From: JAVVPO01 sp036655715
Lineage (GTDB): Bacteria; Bacillota; Clostridia; Lachnospirales; Cellulosilyticaceae
Reading direction: 5' to 3'
Assembly: GCA_036655715.1 (NCBI GenBank)
Contig: JAVVPO010000014.1
Coordinates: 1-37,112 of the forward strand
Length of the DNA stretch: 37,112 bases
Numbering within the stretch: position 1 is the first letter of the stretch; every line of letters starts with the position of its first letter. A program made the translations under genes and the position numbers. The notes beneath the pieces are model-generated. The model ran no database searches, had not been told where the DNA came from, and was given only the letters and a program-made list of their open reading frames with translations. This document shows positions 22,916-31,696 of the stretch, in pieces.

Positions 22916-25036
22916 CTATAAATGAAGAACTCTACTTTTGATTTCTTGTGTTTTTCCTTTATTCCAGTAATTATCACCTAAATAACCACAAGTTCTTCTA
23001 ATAACATTCATTTTACTTTGATCTTTATTATGACAAGCAGGACATTCCCACTCTAAATTATCATTTACAACGATTTCACCCTCGAAACCACATTCATGAC
23101 AGCAATCTGACTTAGTATTGAACTCGGCATATTGAATATTGTGATAGATATAAGTAATCATTTGTCTAAGGGCTTCTAAGTTATGGTTCATATTTGGAAT
23201 CTCGATATAAGAGATACAACCACCTGTTGAAATAGGCTGGAACTGACTTTCAAATTTAAGCTTTGTAAAAGCATCAATTTCTTCTCTTACATCCACATGA
23301 TAACTGTTTGTGTAGTAACCTTTATCCGTTATATCTGTTATCTCACCAAATTTAGCTTTATCAATTTTTGCAAATCGATAACAAAGAGATTCGGCTGGAC
23401 TACCATATAGGCCAAATCCAAGTCCTGTTCTTTCTTTCCATTCTTGTGTTGTCTGGCTGAGCTTATGCATTACTTCTAAAGCAAAGGCTTCTCCTTCTTT
23501 TTGTACATGAGATACGCCTATCATAAGCTTAGTTGCTTCATATAAACCAATATAACCGAGTGAAATTGTAGAATAGCTATCCATAAGGAGTGGATCAATC
23601 ACTTCTCCTTGTTTTAGTCTTGCAATAGCACCATGTTGCCAATGAATAGGCGCTTCATCAGATAAAGTTCCTTTTAAGGCGTTATGTCTACACATTAAAG
23701 CTTCAAAACAAAGATCTAATCTATTTTCAAGTAACTCCCAAAACTTTTCATGGTCTCCATTTGCAACAATACCAATTTGAGGAAGGTTAAGACTTACAAC
23801 GCCTTGGTTAAAGCGGCCCTCAAACTTATAGTTATCTTCTTCATCTTTCCAAGGAGATAAGAAGCTTCTGCACCCCATACAAGAGAACACATTTCCTTCG
23901 TATATTTTTTTCATTTCTTTAGCAGATATGTAATCTGGGTAAAGTCTTTTTGCACTACATCTAACAGCCATATCTGTTACATAATCGTACTTACCACCTT
24001 CTAAACAGTTATATTCGTGTAAAACATAGATAAGTTTAGGGAAGGCTGGTGTTGTATAAATACCTTTTTCATTTTTAATACCTTCAAGACGTTGTTTAAG
24101 AATTTCTTCTACAATTAAAGCAACTTCATCAATATATTCATCCTCTTCAGAGATATCTAAGAATAAGGTGACAAAAGGACTTTGTCCATTCGTTGTCATA
24201 AGCGTATTAATTTGATATTGGATAGTTTGCACACCAGAAGTTAACTCTTTTTTTGTAAGAAGTTCTACTGTTCTTAGTAACTGAGTTTCATCAGTTATAG
24301 AATCTTTTAGCATAAGGTAGTACTTATCTCTACTTCTTCTAAGATACTTACCTAAATGTCTTACATCAACAGATTGTCCACCATACTGGCTACTAGCTAC
24401 TTGCGCAATGATTTGGGTCATAACAGTACAAGCAACTTGGAAGCTCTTTGGGCTTTCAATCATACGTTTGTTGATGACAGTACCATTATCTAGCATATCC
24501 TTTATGTTAATAAGGCAGCAATTGAATATAGATTGCATAAAATAATCCATATCATGGAAATGTAGAACGCCTTCATCATGAGCTTGAACAATACGAGCAG
24601 GTAGTTTTTTTCTTCTTGAAATATCCTTTGAAACTTCCCCAGCAATCAGATCTCTTTGTGTAGATGCCATCATAGCATTTTTGTTAGAGTTCTCGTTCAT
24701 TACTTCTTCATTAGTTAAATCAATAAGCCCCAAAATACTATCATCTGTTGTATTTGTTTCTCTCTTGAAACCTTGGATAGCTCTATAGCCTTCATAAGAT
24801 TTGGCAGTTAATTCATGGCCATTTTCAATAAGCTTAAGGTAAACATAAGTTTCTATTTGAAATATAGTAGGTATTGTATTTAGTGTAGAAAAAGTTGCCT
24901 TAATTTCATTAGATATTTTTCTAGCTATAGAATCATCTACTATGCCACTCCCATATTTCATTGCTTTCATAATGGCATTATATATTTTTGTCTCATCAAA
25001 CTTAACAGCATTCCCATCTCTTTTAAGTACTTGCAT
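22916..25036 (-). CDS. nrdD: Anaerobic (class III) ribonucleoside-triphosphate reductase NrdD
   Basis: A 706-residue glycyl-radical enzyme that reduces NTPs to dNTPs without oxygen. An N-terminal ATP-cone (about residues 1-90, 'MQVLKRDGNAVKFDETKI') provides allosteric control. 'FSCMGCRSFLSPW' holds the active-site cysteine region, 'CHECGFEGEI' and 'CPACHNK' form the Zn site, and 'RTCGYLGDNYW' near the C-terminus holds the radical Gly (about 684). I use the ATG at 25036, with AAAGGG upstream; a longer frame to 25105 lacks a ribosome binding site. A promoter lies about 135 bases upstream, giving a long leader. It is the first gene of nrdD-nrdG-dut. Confidence 0.96.
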   Translation of the reverse strand: MQVLKRDGNAVKFDETKIYNAIMKAMKYGSGIVDDSIARKISNEIKATFSTLNTIPTIFQIETYVYLKLIENGHELTAKSYEGYRAIQGFKRETNTTDDSILGLIDLTNEEVMNENSNKNAMMASTQRDLIAGEVSKDISRRKKLPARIVQAHDEGVLHFHDMDYFMQSIFNCCLINIKDMLDNGTVINKRMIESPKSFQVACTVMTQIIAQVASSQYGGQSVDVRHLGKYLRRSRDKYYLMLKDSITDETQLLRTVELLTKKELTSGVQTIQYQINTLMTTNGQSPFVTLFLDISEEDEYIDEVALIVEEILKQRLEGIKNEKGIYTTPAFPKLIYVLHEYNCLEGGKYDYVTDMAVRCSAKRLYPDYISAKEMKKIYEGNVFSCMGCRSFLSPWKDEEDNYKFEGRFNQGVVSLNLPQIGIVANGDHEKFWELLENRLDLCFEALMCRHNALKGTLSDEAPIHWQHGAIARLKQGEVIDPLLMDSYSTISLGYIGLYEATKLMIGVSHVQKEGEAFALEVMHKLSQTTQEWKERTGLGFGLYGSPAESLCYRFAKIDKAKFGEITDITDKGYYTNSYHVDVREEIDAFTKLKFESQFQPISTGGCISYIEIPNMNHNLEALRQMITYIYHNIQYAEFNTKSDCCHECGFEGEIVVNDNLEWECPACHNKDQSKMNVIRRTCGYLGDNYWNKGKTQEIKSRVLHL

Positions 25037-25167
25037 TTTATCAATCCCTTTCTCAATCTCCTGAGTATCTTTTTCTATATTTTTATCTAAGTAGGTTATA
25101 AACATGTTTTTTTGTTAGTTGGTGTCTATTTATTGTTATATAATATTGATTATTAAGTACCTAAAGA

Positions 25168-25196
25168 AATATAACATTTTTTTAAATATTTGTCTA
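25168..25196 (-). promoter_or_regulatory. Predicted sigma-A promoter for nrdD-nrdG-dut
   Basis: Leftward TAGACA (-35, 25191-25196), 17-base spacer, TATATT (-10, 25168-25173). The transcript would start near 25161, about 125 bases before the nrdD ATG. Confidence 0.55.
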
Positions 25197-25260
25197 ATAT
25201 ATAGATTAAGAAAAAATCCTATAAATTTCCAGTTATTCTCGTAGTGCTTTCGCCTTTTTC

Positions 25261-25306
25261 TTGTATAAGATTGTTCAATTTTTTATAATGGAACAGCCTT
25301 ATACAA
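25261..25306. repeat. Hairpin-forming inverted repeat of unclear role
   Basis: A 16-base inverted repeat (25261-25276 with 25291-25306) with one mismatch and one wobble, around a 14-base loop. T-rich DNA follows on the right and GAAAAAGG on the left, so it is not a clean terminator in either direction. It lies upstream of the nrdD promoter. Confidence 0.5.
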
Positions 25307-25340
25307 CAGAAATTTTATTTTAACAGTTTTAAATTATTAT

Positions 25341-25436
25341 TTATAGACTTGATTTTTTAAGAAGTGCCTCTAATTGTTTTGGCTCAAAGCTTAAAGGAAT
25401 ATCTAAAAATAATAAACAAAAATTATTTGTATGTTC
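25341..25436 (-). other. Short open frame without start codon, possible gene remnant
   Basis: A leftward 31-codon frame ending in TAA (25341-25343), encoding an ordinary-looking tail ('FLDIPLSFEPKQLEALLKK'). It has no ATG and no ribosome binding site and is cut off by a stop codon before the cvfB terminator. It may be the C-terminal scrap of a lost gene or chance. Confidence 0.2.
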
Positions 25437-25460
25437 TTATGATAATAAAGAAATTCAAAA

Positions 25461-25501
25461 AAAGAGGTGTAGAGTAATCGCTTATTACTCTACACCTCTT
25501 T
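25461..25501 (-). terminator. Terminator after cvfB
   Basis: Perfect 18-bp stem (25461-25478 with 25484-25501) with a five-base loop, ten bases after the cvfB stop, flanked leftward by a T-rich tail. Confidence 0.88.
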
Positions 25502-25511
25502 AAACAGTTAT

Positions 25512-26351
25512 TTACCAATTTAATTGAATACCTGTATCTGTTATTTTAATAGCACCTTGTTTCATAAGCCTACCAACTGCTCTTTTGAAGGATGCTTTAC
25601 TCATGCTAAGTTCTATTTTGATTCTATCTGGTGTACTTGAATCATTAACAGGTAGCTTACCATCATTAGCCTTTAATTTAGCCATGATTTTTTGTGCATC
25701 ATCTTCTATCTGATTAAAAGTTTGTTTTCTTAAACTTAATTCTAGCTTACCATCAGCTCTAACTGATTTAACTCTTACTTCTACAGCATCACCTGTTTTA
25801 TATTGTCCAAGTAATTCTCTTACAGGGATTAAACCATGATATTGATTATCTACAGCTACAAAAGCACCATTATCTTCTGTTATGTTATAAATAATTCCCT
25901 TAGCTCTTTGGTTAACTTCGTAAGGGGCCTTGCATTGTAGAAGATCATAGATTTTCATCGTTGCACATATTCTATCACTCTTATCTATATAAATACCTAC
26001 TAAACAAGTACTTCCTTTAGCAACGTCACCTACTTGCTCCCTAAAAGGTAGAAGTAAATCTTTTGCTAAGCCCCAATCTAAGAAAGCTCCAATCTTAGTT
26101 GTTTCTACTACTGTTAAGGAAGCTACCTTACCAATAGTTAATTTAGGCGTTTGAGTTGTAGCAATTAGTCTATCTTCTGAATCTCTATAAACAAAGACTT
26201 CAATGTCTGATCCAATTTCAATATCTTCTGGCACTTGTTTTCTAGGAAGTAAAATATCATCTTCATCTGGATCTTCTTTGGAGTTAAGGTATACCCCAAA
26301 ATCGGATCTTCTTGTAACTTCTAATGTTTGTATTTTTCCTAATTCTATCAT
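25512..26351 (-). CDS. cvfB: S1 domain RNA-binding protein, CvfB/YitL family
   Basis: A 279-residue cytosolic RNA-binding protein. It has three S1-like beta-barrels in series (about residues 1-65, 70-135 and 143-208; the third has 'GLIPVRELLGQYKTGDAVEV') and a C-terminal winged-helix domain (about 220-279, 'MSKASFKRAVGRLMKQGAI'). This four-domain layout and length are those of CvfB (YitL), linked to virulence gene control in Staphylococcus; its direct RNA targets are not established. AAGGAG precedes the ATG. It is divergent from prfC and monocistronic, with its own promoter and a strong terminator. Confidence 0.92.
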   Translation of the reverse strand: MIELGKIQTLEVTRRSDFGVYLNSKEDPDEDDILLPRKQVPEDIEIGSDIEVFVYRDSEDRLIATTQTPKLTIGKVASLTVVETTKIGAFLDWGLAKDLLLPFREQVGDVAKGSTCLVGIYIDKSDRICATMKIYDLLQCKAPYEVNQRAKGIIYNITEDNGAFVAVDNQYHGLIPVRELLGQYKTGDAVEVRVKSVRADGKLELSLRKQTFNQIEDDAQKIMAKLKANDGKLPVNDSSTPDRIKIELSMSKASFKRAVGRLMKQGAIKITDTGIQLNW

Positions 26352-26465
26352 TTGAATTCTCCTTAATGCTATTTATACATAAATAACGTATTATCCTATA
26401 TAGCATATCACAAACCTGTCTGAATGTCTTGCATATTGTCGCAATGCCTATAAATAGGTACTTTC

Positions 26466-26495
26466 ATTATAAGATTTTTGATAAATACAATGCAA
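26466..26495 (-). promoter_or_regulatory. Predicted promoter for cvfB
   Basis: Leftward TTGCAT (-35, 26490-26495), 18-base spacer, perfect TATAAT (-10, 26466-26471). This gives a leader of about 108 bases before cvfB. Confidence 0.55.
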
Positions 26496-26574
26496 GGCTT
26501 AAATGTGTTATCTATCATTAAAATCTATGTTATGATAAGTGTATAAATAAGACTATAATCATTTAAACTTATAC

Positions 26575-26604
26575 TTGACATTTCGATTGGATAGAGTTGA
26601 TAAT
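26575..26604 (+). promoter_or_regulatory. Predicted sigma-A promoter for prfC
   Basis: Rightward perfect TTGACA (26575-26580), 18-base spacer, GATAAT (26599-26604), about 60 bases before the prfC ATG. Confidence 0.65.
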
Positions 26605-26663
26605 TATAAGTTGTACTTTTATGTTATAGTATGTCACGATTAATAACGATAAGGATGGTTAAA

Positions 26664-28268
26664 ATGACCCTAGGAAAATCAATTTATAGCGATGAAATAC
26701 AAAAAAGAAGAACTTTTGCGATTATTTCGCATCCTGATGCCGGAAAAACAACACTTACAGAAAAGTTTCTATTATATGGTGGGGCAATCCGCTCTGCTGG
26801 ATCTGTTAAATCAAGAAGAACTCAAAAACATGCAGTATCTGACTGGATGGAGATAGAAAAACAAAGAGGTATCTCTGTTACATCAAGTGTACTTCAATTC
26901 AATTATGATGGCTTCTGTATCAATATTTTAGATACACCAGGGCATCAAGACTTTAGTGAAGATACTTATAGAACATTAGTTGCAGCAGATAGTGCTGTAA
27001 TGGTTATTGACTCTTCAAAAGGGGTTGAGGCCCAAACTAAAAAGCTCTTTAAAGTATGTAAAATGCGTGGGATTCCTATCTTCACATTTATTAATAAAAT
27101 GGATGCGCAAGGACGAGATCCTCTTGAGTTAATAGAAGACATTGAAAATGCTCTTGGTATTCGCGCATGTCCAATGGACTGGCCTATTGGCTGTGGAAAA
27201 GAATTTAAAGGCGTTTATAATCGTCAAAAAGAGCAAATTGAGCTTTTTGATGATGGTAATCACGGGCAATCTATTGCTAAAACCATTACATGTGATGTAA
27301 CGGATGAAAAATTAAGTACTATACTTGGACCAGCACTTCATGAAAAATTGTTAGAAGATATAGAACTTCTAGATATGGCTGGTGATACTTATAATCTAGA
27401 GCAAATTTTAAATGGAGAACTTACTCCTGTATTCTTTGGTAGTGCGGTAACCAACTTCGGGGTAGAGCCTTTCTTAGAATCATTCTTAGATATTAGTACA
27501 GCTCCTCAACCAAGACAAAGTAATCTAGGTTCTGTGGAGCCAGAAGCACCTTACTTCTCAGGTTTTATCTTTAAGATACAAGCAAATATGAACCCGGCTC
27601 ACCGTGATAGAATTGCCTTCCTTCGTATTTGTTCAGGGAAATTTGAAAAAGGTATGAGTGTTAACCACGTACAAAAAGGGAAAAAAGTGAAACTTGCACA
27701 GCCACAACAATTCTTAGCGCAAGATCGTGCGATTGTTGAAACGGCTTACCCAGGAGATATCATTGGTATTCATGATCCAGGTATCTTTAACATTGGAGAT
27801 ACTTTATGTGAAGATGATATTAAACTTCAATATGAAGGCATTCCGCAATTTGCTCCAGAGCATTTTATGAGAATTTCTACAACTAATGCACTTAAAAGAA
27901 AACAATTCCTAAAAGGTGTTCATCAGCTTGCTGAAGAAGGTTCAATCCAGGTATTCAAACGTCATTTTACAGGAACTGAAGAACTGATTGTAGGGGTAGT
28001 AGGTGTACTACAGTTTGAGGTACTAGAATATCGTTTAAATAATGAATATGGTGTTGAAGTTAAAACACAAATGCTTCCTTATCGTTACATTAGATGGATT
28101 GAGATGGAAAACTTTGATTATGCGACTTTCAAACTTACACCAGATACAATCTTAGCTGAGACTGAAGAAGGTACACCAGTACTACTTTGTCAATATGAAT
28201 GGGGTATCAAACAAGTTCAAGAACGTAATGCTGGTTTAACTTTAAGAGAAACACATATTAGATCATAA
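26664..28268 (+). CDS. prfC: Peptide chain release factor 3 (RF3)
   Basis: A 534-residue translational GTPase that removes RF1/RF2 from the ribosome after peptide release. The G domain shows 'SHPDAGKTTLTEKFLLYGGAI' split as G1 P-loop 'PDAGKTT' and switch region, G3 'DTPGHQDF' and G4 'NKMD'. 'RTQKHAVSDWMEIEKQRGISVTSSV' (about 46-70) is the RF3-specific effector segment and separates it from EF-G. The length matches RF3 (about 525-540). I use the ATG at 26664, preceded by AAGGA at a good distance; in-frame ATGs at 26631 and 26655 lack spaced ribosome binding sites. It is monocistronic, between its own promoter and a long terminator. Confidence 0.96.
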   Translation: MTLGKSIYSDEIQKRRTFAIISHPDAGKTTLTEKFLLYGGAIRSAGSVKSRRTQKHAVSDWMEIEKQRGISVTSSVLQFNYDGFCINILDTPGHQDFSEDTYRTLVAADSAVMVIDSSKGVEAQTKKLFKVCKMRGIPIFTFINKMDAQGRDPLELIEDIENALGIRACPMDWPIGCGKEFKGVYNRQKEQIELFDDGNHGQSIAKTITCDVTDEKLSTILGPALHEKLLEDIELLDMAGDTYNLEQILNGELTPVFFGSAVTNFGVEPFLESFLDISTAPQPRQSNLGSVEPEAPYFSGFIFKIQANMNPAHRDRIAFLRICSGKFEKGMSVNHVQKGKKVKLAQPQQFLAQDRAIVETAYPGDIIGIHDPGIFNIGDTLCEDDIKLQYEGIPQFAPEHFMRISTTNALKRKQFLKGVHQLAEEGSIQVFKRHFTGTEELIVGVVGVLQFEVLEYRLNNEYGVEVKTQMLPYRYIRWIEMENFDYATFKLTPDTILAETEEGTPVLLCQYEWGIKQVQERNAGLTLRETHIRS

Positions 28269-28274
28269 AAAAAC

Positions 28275-28319
28275 AAGGGCCGTCTGTAAAAGTAATTCAT
28301 TACTTTACAGATGGCCCTT
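28275..28319. terminator. Bidirectional terminator
   Basis: Arms 28275-28296 and 28299-28319 pair with one bulge and one G-T pair across 21 positions. The hairpin follows the prfC stop by six bases and also faces the end of the leftward helD gene (28356). Confidence 0.85.
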
Positions 28320-28355
28320 ATTTGCAGATAAATAACTTAGACTACTCTATTAAAT

Positions 28356-30671
28356 CTAGTATTCATTAATAAACGATTGAATATGAGCACTTCCTTTTAT
28401 CAAGGTAGTCTCTTCACCTATGCTGTACATATGAAGCTTATGAAGCGCTCTAGTAATCATCACATAAAGGAGCTTGATTTCTAAAGGCGTTACATCTTTT
28501 TTACTGCCCACATCATAAATAAGAACAGCATCAAACTCTAAACCTTTGGCTAAGTAACCTGGCATGATAGTGATATTACCATTAAACATATCCTCATCTT
28601 CGCCAACCCATTCAATATCTAAGCCCTTTTCTTTTAATTGATGATACACACGTTGCCCTTCTTCTTTACTTGCCGTTAAAACGCAAATAGAGACCATACC
28701 TTGCCCTTTTAAGTTTTGGATGTCTTGAAGAATCTGATTGATACGGTGTATTTCATCTAAGCAATGCATGAGTTGTGGTTTAGTACCATGTCTTAGAACA
28801 GGCTCTGCCATAAGTGGTGTGAATTCAGTACATCTACTAATGACTTCATTAGCTAGAGCTATAATTTCAATAGTTGATCTATAACTAGTTGTCATCTCAT
28901 AATAGTTATATTTTTTCGCGCCAAATACTCTTTCCATCATTCGTTGCCAATTGGTAATACCTTTATACGCATAAATACCTTGGGAAAGATCTCCTACTAA
29001 AGTAAAAGCATCATTTAAAGAAACTTCTCTTAGAACAGTGAGTTTCATTTCATCTAAATCTTGTGCCTCATCGACTACAATATGAGAGTATTTTTTATCT
29101 TCTTTAATGCCGTATAACTTCATTTGTATATATAAGAAGGGACCTAAATCTTCTGTCTCGATCTTATTTATATCGTAATTCATTTTTAATAAAGCAATAA
29201 CTTTTGCAAGTTCCTCTTCTTCTATCTGTTTAGCTAATAATTTACTAAGGCCCTCTTCTTCTTCAAAAAGACCAAAATAAAGTTCTTTAGCAGTAGGAAG
29301 TTGTAAGTCTTTGACATAGTCTTTGACAAACAAAGGTATCCATTTTTTAATACCTTTTATCTTGATATCTCTTTCATTATAGAGGTTGATAATTTCCGGT
29401 CTTACCTCTTCGATATTTTCTACAGACTCTTTTAACTCGTTGATTTGTCGCTGATATTGCATTTCAATACAACTTTGTATAAAAGATTGCTTATCCTTAA
29501 GTCTTTTTTTCAGATATTCACCTAGCTGCTTAATACGCTCTTGTAAAGGTAAATGCTGATTACTAACTAAGAAAACTTCTTGAATTTCTTTGAAAGTAAA
29601 AAGTGTAGTATTTTCAAACTTAATACCCTGTCTATCAATGAGATTTCTTTCGATTTGAGTAAGCTTAAAATCGATAATACGCTTAAATAGCATAGAGCCT
29701 CGTAACTTAGCAGCAAGTGAAAGTGTTCGAGAGGAGGACTCTGACTCGGTGAGTAGGCTATTTAGTTTATCTGTTTCATCTGTAAGTGTAATAGATTTAT
29801 CAAGTTTACTAAGTGCCCACTCTTCAAAGGTTATTTGAAAAACATTATCTACCCCTAAATCTGGGAGAATATCTTCAATATAGTTTAAGAAAAGTTTATT
29901 GGGCGCGACAACCATATATTTTGCTTCTTTGTCATGTTGTCTATTGTAGATAATATAAGCCATTCTATGTAGGGCGATCGTTGTTTTTCCGCTTCCAGCT
30001 ACACCTTGAACAACTAAGGGGAGCAGCGGTTCGCTTCGGATGATTTTGTTTTGCTGATCTTGAATCGTTGCAACGATTTCAGTTAATCTACCACTTGTGG
30101 ATTTGTTTAGACTATCTATTAAGAATCCTGAGTCTTTTGTAATACTATCTTTTAAGTTTTCTTGTAAGGATTTTTCATCGTGAATCTCTGACAAACTCCC
30201 ATCATTTAAAACATAACGACGTTTTAAGTGCATTTTGCCCTCTACTATACCCGTAGGTGTACGGTAAGATACGTCTTCATCTAGCCCGCTATAATAGATA
30301 TTTGACATAGGTGCACGCCAATCTAAAACCAGCATATCTCCTTTTACGCTATCATAAAGACCAAACTTTCCTATATAAATTGTTTCGATGTCATTACTAC
30401 GTTTTTCCTCGAAATTAATTCTTCCAAAGTAAGGTGACAATTCAACTTTATCTAGTTTATCTATATCTTCAATAACCATTTGTTGCATTTGCATTTTAAG
30501 TAGAAGTCTTTCATCTAACGCACTAGAGACCTCTTTACGAAGAGATACAATTTCAGTATTTAACTGTTCATCTTCTTTGCGGAGTTTGCCACTTTGGCCT
30601 TTGACCCATTTAATGGTACTTTTTAACTGTTTAACTTCCTCTTTATAGGCACTATGTTTTTTGGCTTCCAT
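28356..30671 (-). CDS. helD: HelD-like UvrD/Rep family helicase (RNA polymerase recycling)
   Basis: A 771-residue superfamily 1 ATPase. The N-terminal ~75 residues form a coiled coil (the arm that in HelD enters the RNA polymerase secondary channel). 'PYFGRINFEE' and 'IYIGKFGLYD' are conserved HelD segments. Walker A is 'GVAGSGKTTIALHRM' (about 223-237), Walker B 'HIVVDEAQDLD', motif III 'LVGDLSQGIY', motif IV 'TTSYRST', and a late 'YVMITRALHKL' is motif VI. HelD releases stalled RNA polymerase from DNA or nucleic acid. I use the ATG at 30671, seven bases after AAGGAG; an upstream TTG has no site. It is monocistronic. Confidence 0.9.
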   Translation of the reverse strand: MEAKKHSAYKEEVKQLKSTIKWVKGQSGKLRKEDEQLNTEIVSLRKEVSSALDERLLLKMQMQQMVIEDIDKLDKVELSPYFGRINFEEKRSNDIETIYIGKFGLYDSVKGDMLVLDWRAPMSNIYYSGLDEDVSYRTPTGIVEGKMHLKRRYVLNDGSLSEIHDEKSLQENLKDSITKDSGFLIDSLNKSTSGRLTEIVATIQDQQNKIIRSEPLLPLVVQGVAGSGKTTIALHRMAYIIYNRQHDKEAKYMVVAPNKLFLNYIEDILPDLGVDNVFQITFEEWALSKLDKSITLTDETDKLNSLLTESESSSRTLSLAAKLRGSMLFKRIIDFKLTQIERNLIDRQGIKFENTTLFTFKEIQEVFLVSNQHLPLQERIKQLGEYLKKRLKDKQSFIQSCIEMQYQRQINELKESVENIEEVRPEIINLYNERDIKIKGIKKWIPLFVKDYVKDLQLPTAKELYFGLFEEEEGLSKLLAKQIEEEELAKVIALLKMNYDINKIETEDLGPFLYIQMKLYGIKEDKKYSHIVVDEAQDLDEMKLTVLREVSLNDAFTLVGDLSQGIYAYKGITNWQRMMERVFGAKKYNYYEMTTSYRSTIEIIALANEVISRCTEFTPLMAEPVLRHGTKPQLMHCLDEIHRINQILQDIQNLKGQGMVSICVLTASKEEGQRVYHQLKEKGLDIEWVGEDEDMFNGNITIMPGYLAKGLEFDAVLIYDVGSKKDVTPLEIKLLYVMITRALHKLHMYSIGEETTLIKGSAHIQSFINEY

Positions 30672-30716
30672 ATCATTCTCCTTATTCTTTCGTTTTCCCA
30701 ATATTGTCTGTTTTTT

Positions 30717-30725
30717 ATTATATCA
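30717..30725 (-). promoter_or_regulatory. Extended -10 promoter element for helD
   Basis: Leftward TGATATAAT, i.e. TGN plus a perfect -10, about 45 bases before the helD start. There is no good -35, as extended -10 promoters allow. Confidence 0.45.
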
Positions 30726-30799
30726 TGTTCGTCTTATTCATTCACTCATTCTTTCAAATTTTTACAAAAGATTATGTATTTTAATCAATAAAGACTTTT

Positions 30800-30860
30800 A
30801 ATAATATAGCAAAATAAAAAGACGTAGTTTTAATACGTCTTTTTATTTTGCTATATTATT
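30800..30860 (-). terminator. Terminator of the cysteine desulfurase-ttcA unit
   Basis: Perfect 27-bp inverted repeat (30800-30826 with 30834-30860), the longest in the window, with a seven-base loop. Its right arm overlaps the ttcA stop codon (30859-30861). Confidence 0.85.
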
Positions 30861-31686
30861 ATTTATCATACTCATCTAAGAAACTGTATTCTTTTTCATC
30901 ATCATGATAGGCAATGACGGTGCTAAGATTGACGTTATGCATACTTCTAAAGATATTCATATCTATGTTAGAATTGATTTGTCTAAATTTCTTAATAAGT
31001 ACTTTCATTTCTTGACGCTTAGAACCGCCGCCGTTATCCCCTAGCATACAGTTTTCAGTGAAACGACAAGCGCACTGGATAAATTGTAAATCATTATGTC
31101 TTGACCAAGCGATAATATCGGCTTCTTTTACTAAATATAAAGGTCTAATAAGTTCCATACCTTCAAAATTAGAACTATGAAGTTTTGGCATCATCGTCTT
31201 AATCTCACCACTATAAAGCATACTCATAAGATTTGTTTCAATAACATCATCAAAATGGTGGCCTAAGGCTATTTTGTTACAGCCTAATGCTTGAGCATGC
31301 TTATAAAGATAGCCTCTTCTCATTTTGGCGCAGAGGTAGCAAGGGGACGCATCTACTTCTGCTACAATATCAAATATTTGCGTTTCAAATATTTGGATAG
31401 GAATGTTTAAATCTTTAGCATTATCTATAATAACTTGTCTATTGTATTCATTGTAGCCTGGATCCATCACTAAAAATACTATCTCAAAATTCTTTTTGCC
31501 GTATCTATAAAGTTCTTGCATACATTTAGCAAGTATCATAGAGTCTTTTCCACCAGAGATACACACAGCAATTTTATCTCCATCTTTAATTAATTCATAC
31601 TCATGAATACCTTTAATGAATTTTGACCATATCTCTTTACGATATTTCTTAATAATACTTCTTTCGGCTTCTTTATGTTTTTCCAT
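30859..31686 (-). CDS. ttcA: TtcA-like tRNA 2-thiocytidine synthetase
   Basis: A 275-residue PP-loop ATPase. 'SGGKDS' (44-49) is the ATP-pyrophosphatase loop that adenylates the target base. 'CYLCAKMRRGYLY' (C116, C119) and 'CACRFTENC' (C205, C207, C213) supply the cysteines that hold the [4Fe-4S] cluster, and 'LGHHFDDVIETNLM' is the family signature. TtcA makes 2-thiocytidine at position 32 of some tRNAs. Related PP-loop enzymes (TtuA, TilS-like) cannot be wholly excluded. It begins ten bases after a cysteine desulfurase stop, an arrangement that suggests the desulfurase supplies its sulfur. AAGGATG is the ribosome binding site. Confidence 0.85.
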   Translation of the reverse strand: MEKHKEAERSIIKKYRKEIWSKFIKGIHEYELIKDGDKIAVCISGGKDSMILAKCMQELYRYGKKNFEIVFLVMDPGYNEYNRQVIIDNAKDLNIPIQIFETQIFDIVAEVDASPCYLCAKMRRGYLYKHAQALGCNKIALGHHFDDVIETNLMSMLYSGEIKTMMPKLHSSNFEGMELIRPLYLVKEADIIAWSRHNDLQFIQCACRFTENCMLGDNGGGSKRQEMKVLIKKFRQINSNIDMNIFRSMHNVNLSTVIAYHDDEKEYSFLDEYDK

Positions 31687-31696
31687 GGTTTCATCC

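Larger units (their letters stand above)
25037..25511. other. 475-base non-coding region between cvfB and nrdD
   Basis: It holds, from right to left, the cvfB terminator, a short remnant-like open frame, an unexplained hairpin and the nrdD promoter and leader (each listed separately). I see no recognisable NrdR box pair or riboswitch. The nrdD leader of about 125 bases is longer than for its neighbours. Confidence 0.5.

Noticed and set aside
25037..25105. N-terminal extension of NrdD
   Set aside because: No ribosome binding site precedes it, and the usual NrdD N-terminus begins at 25036.
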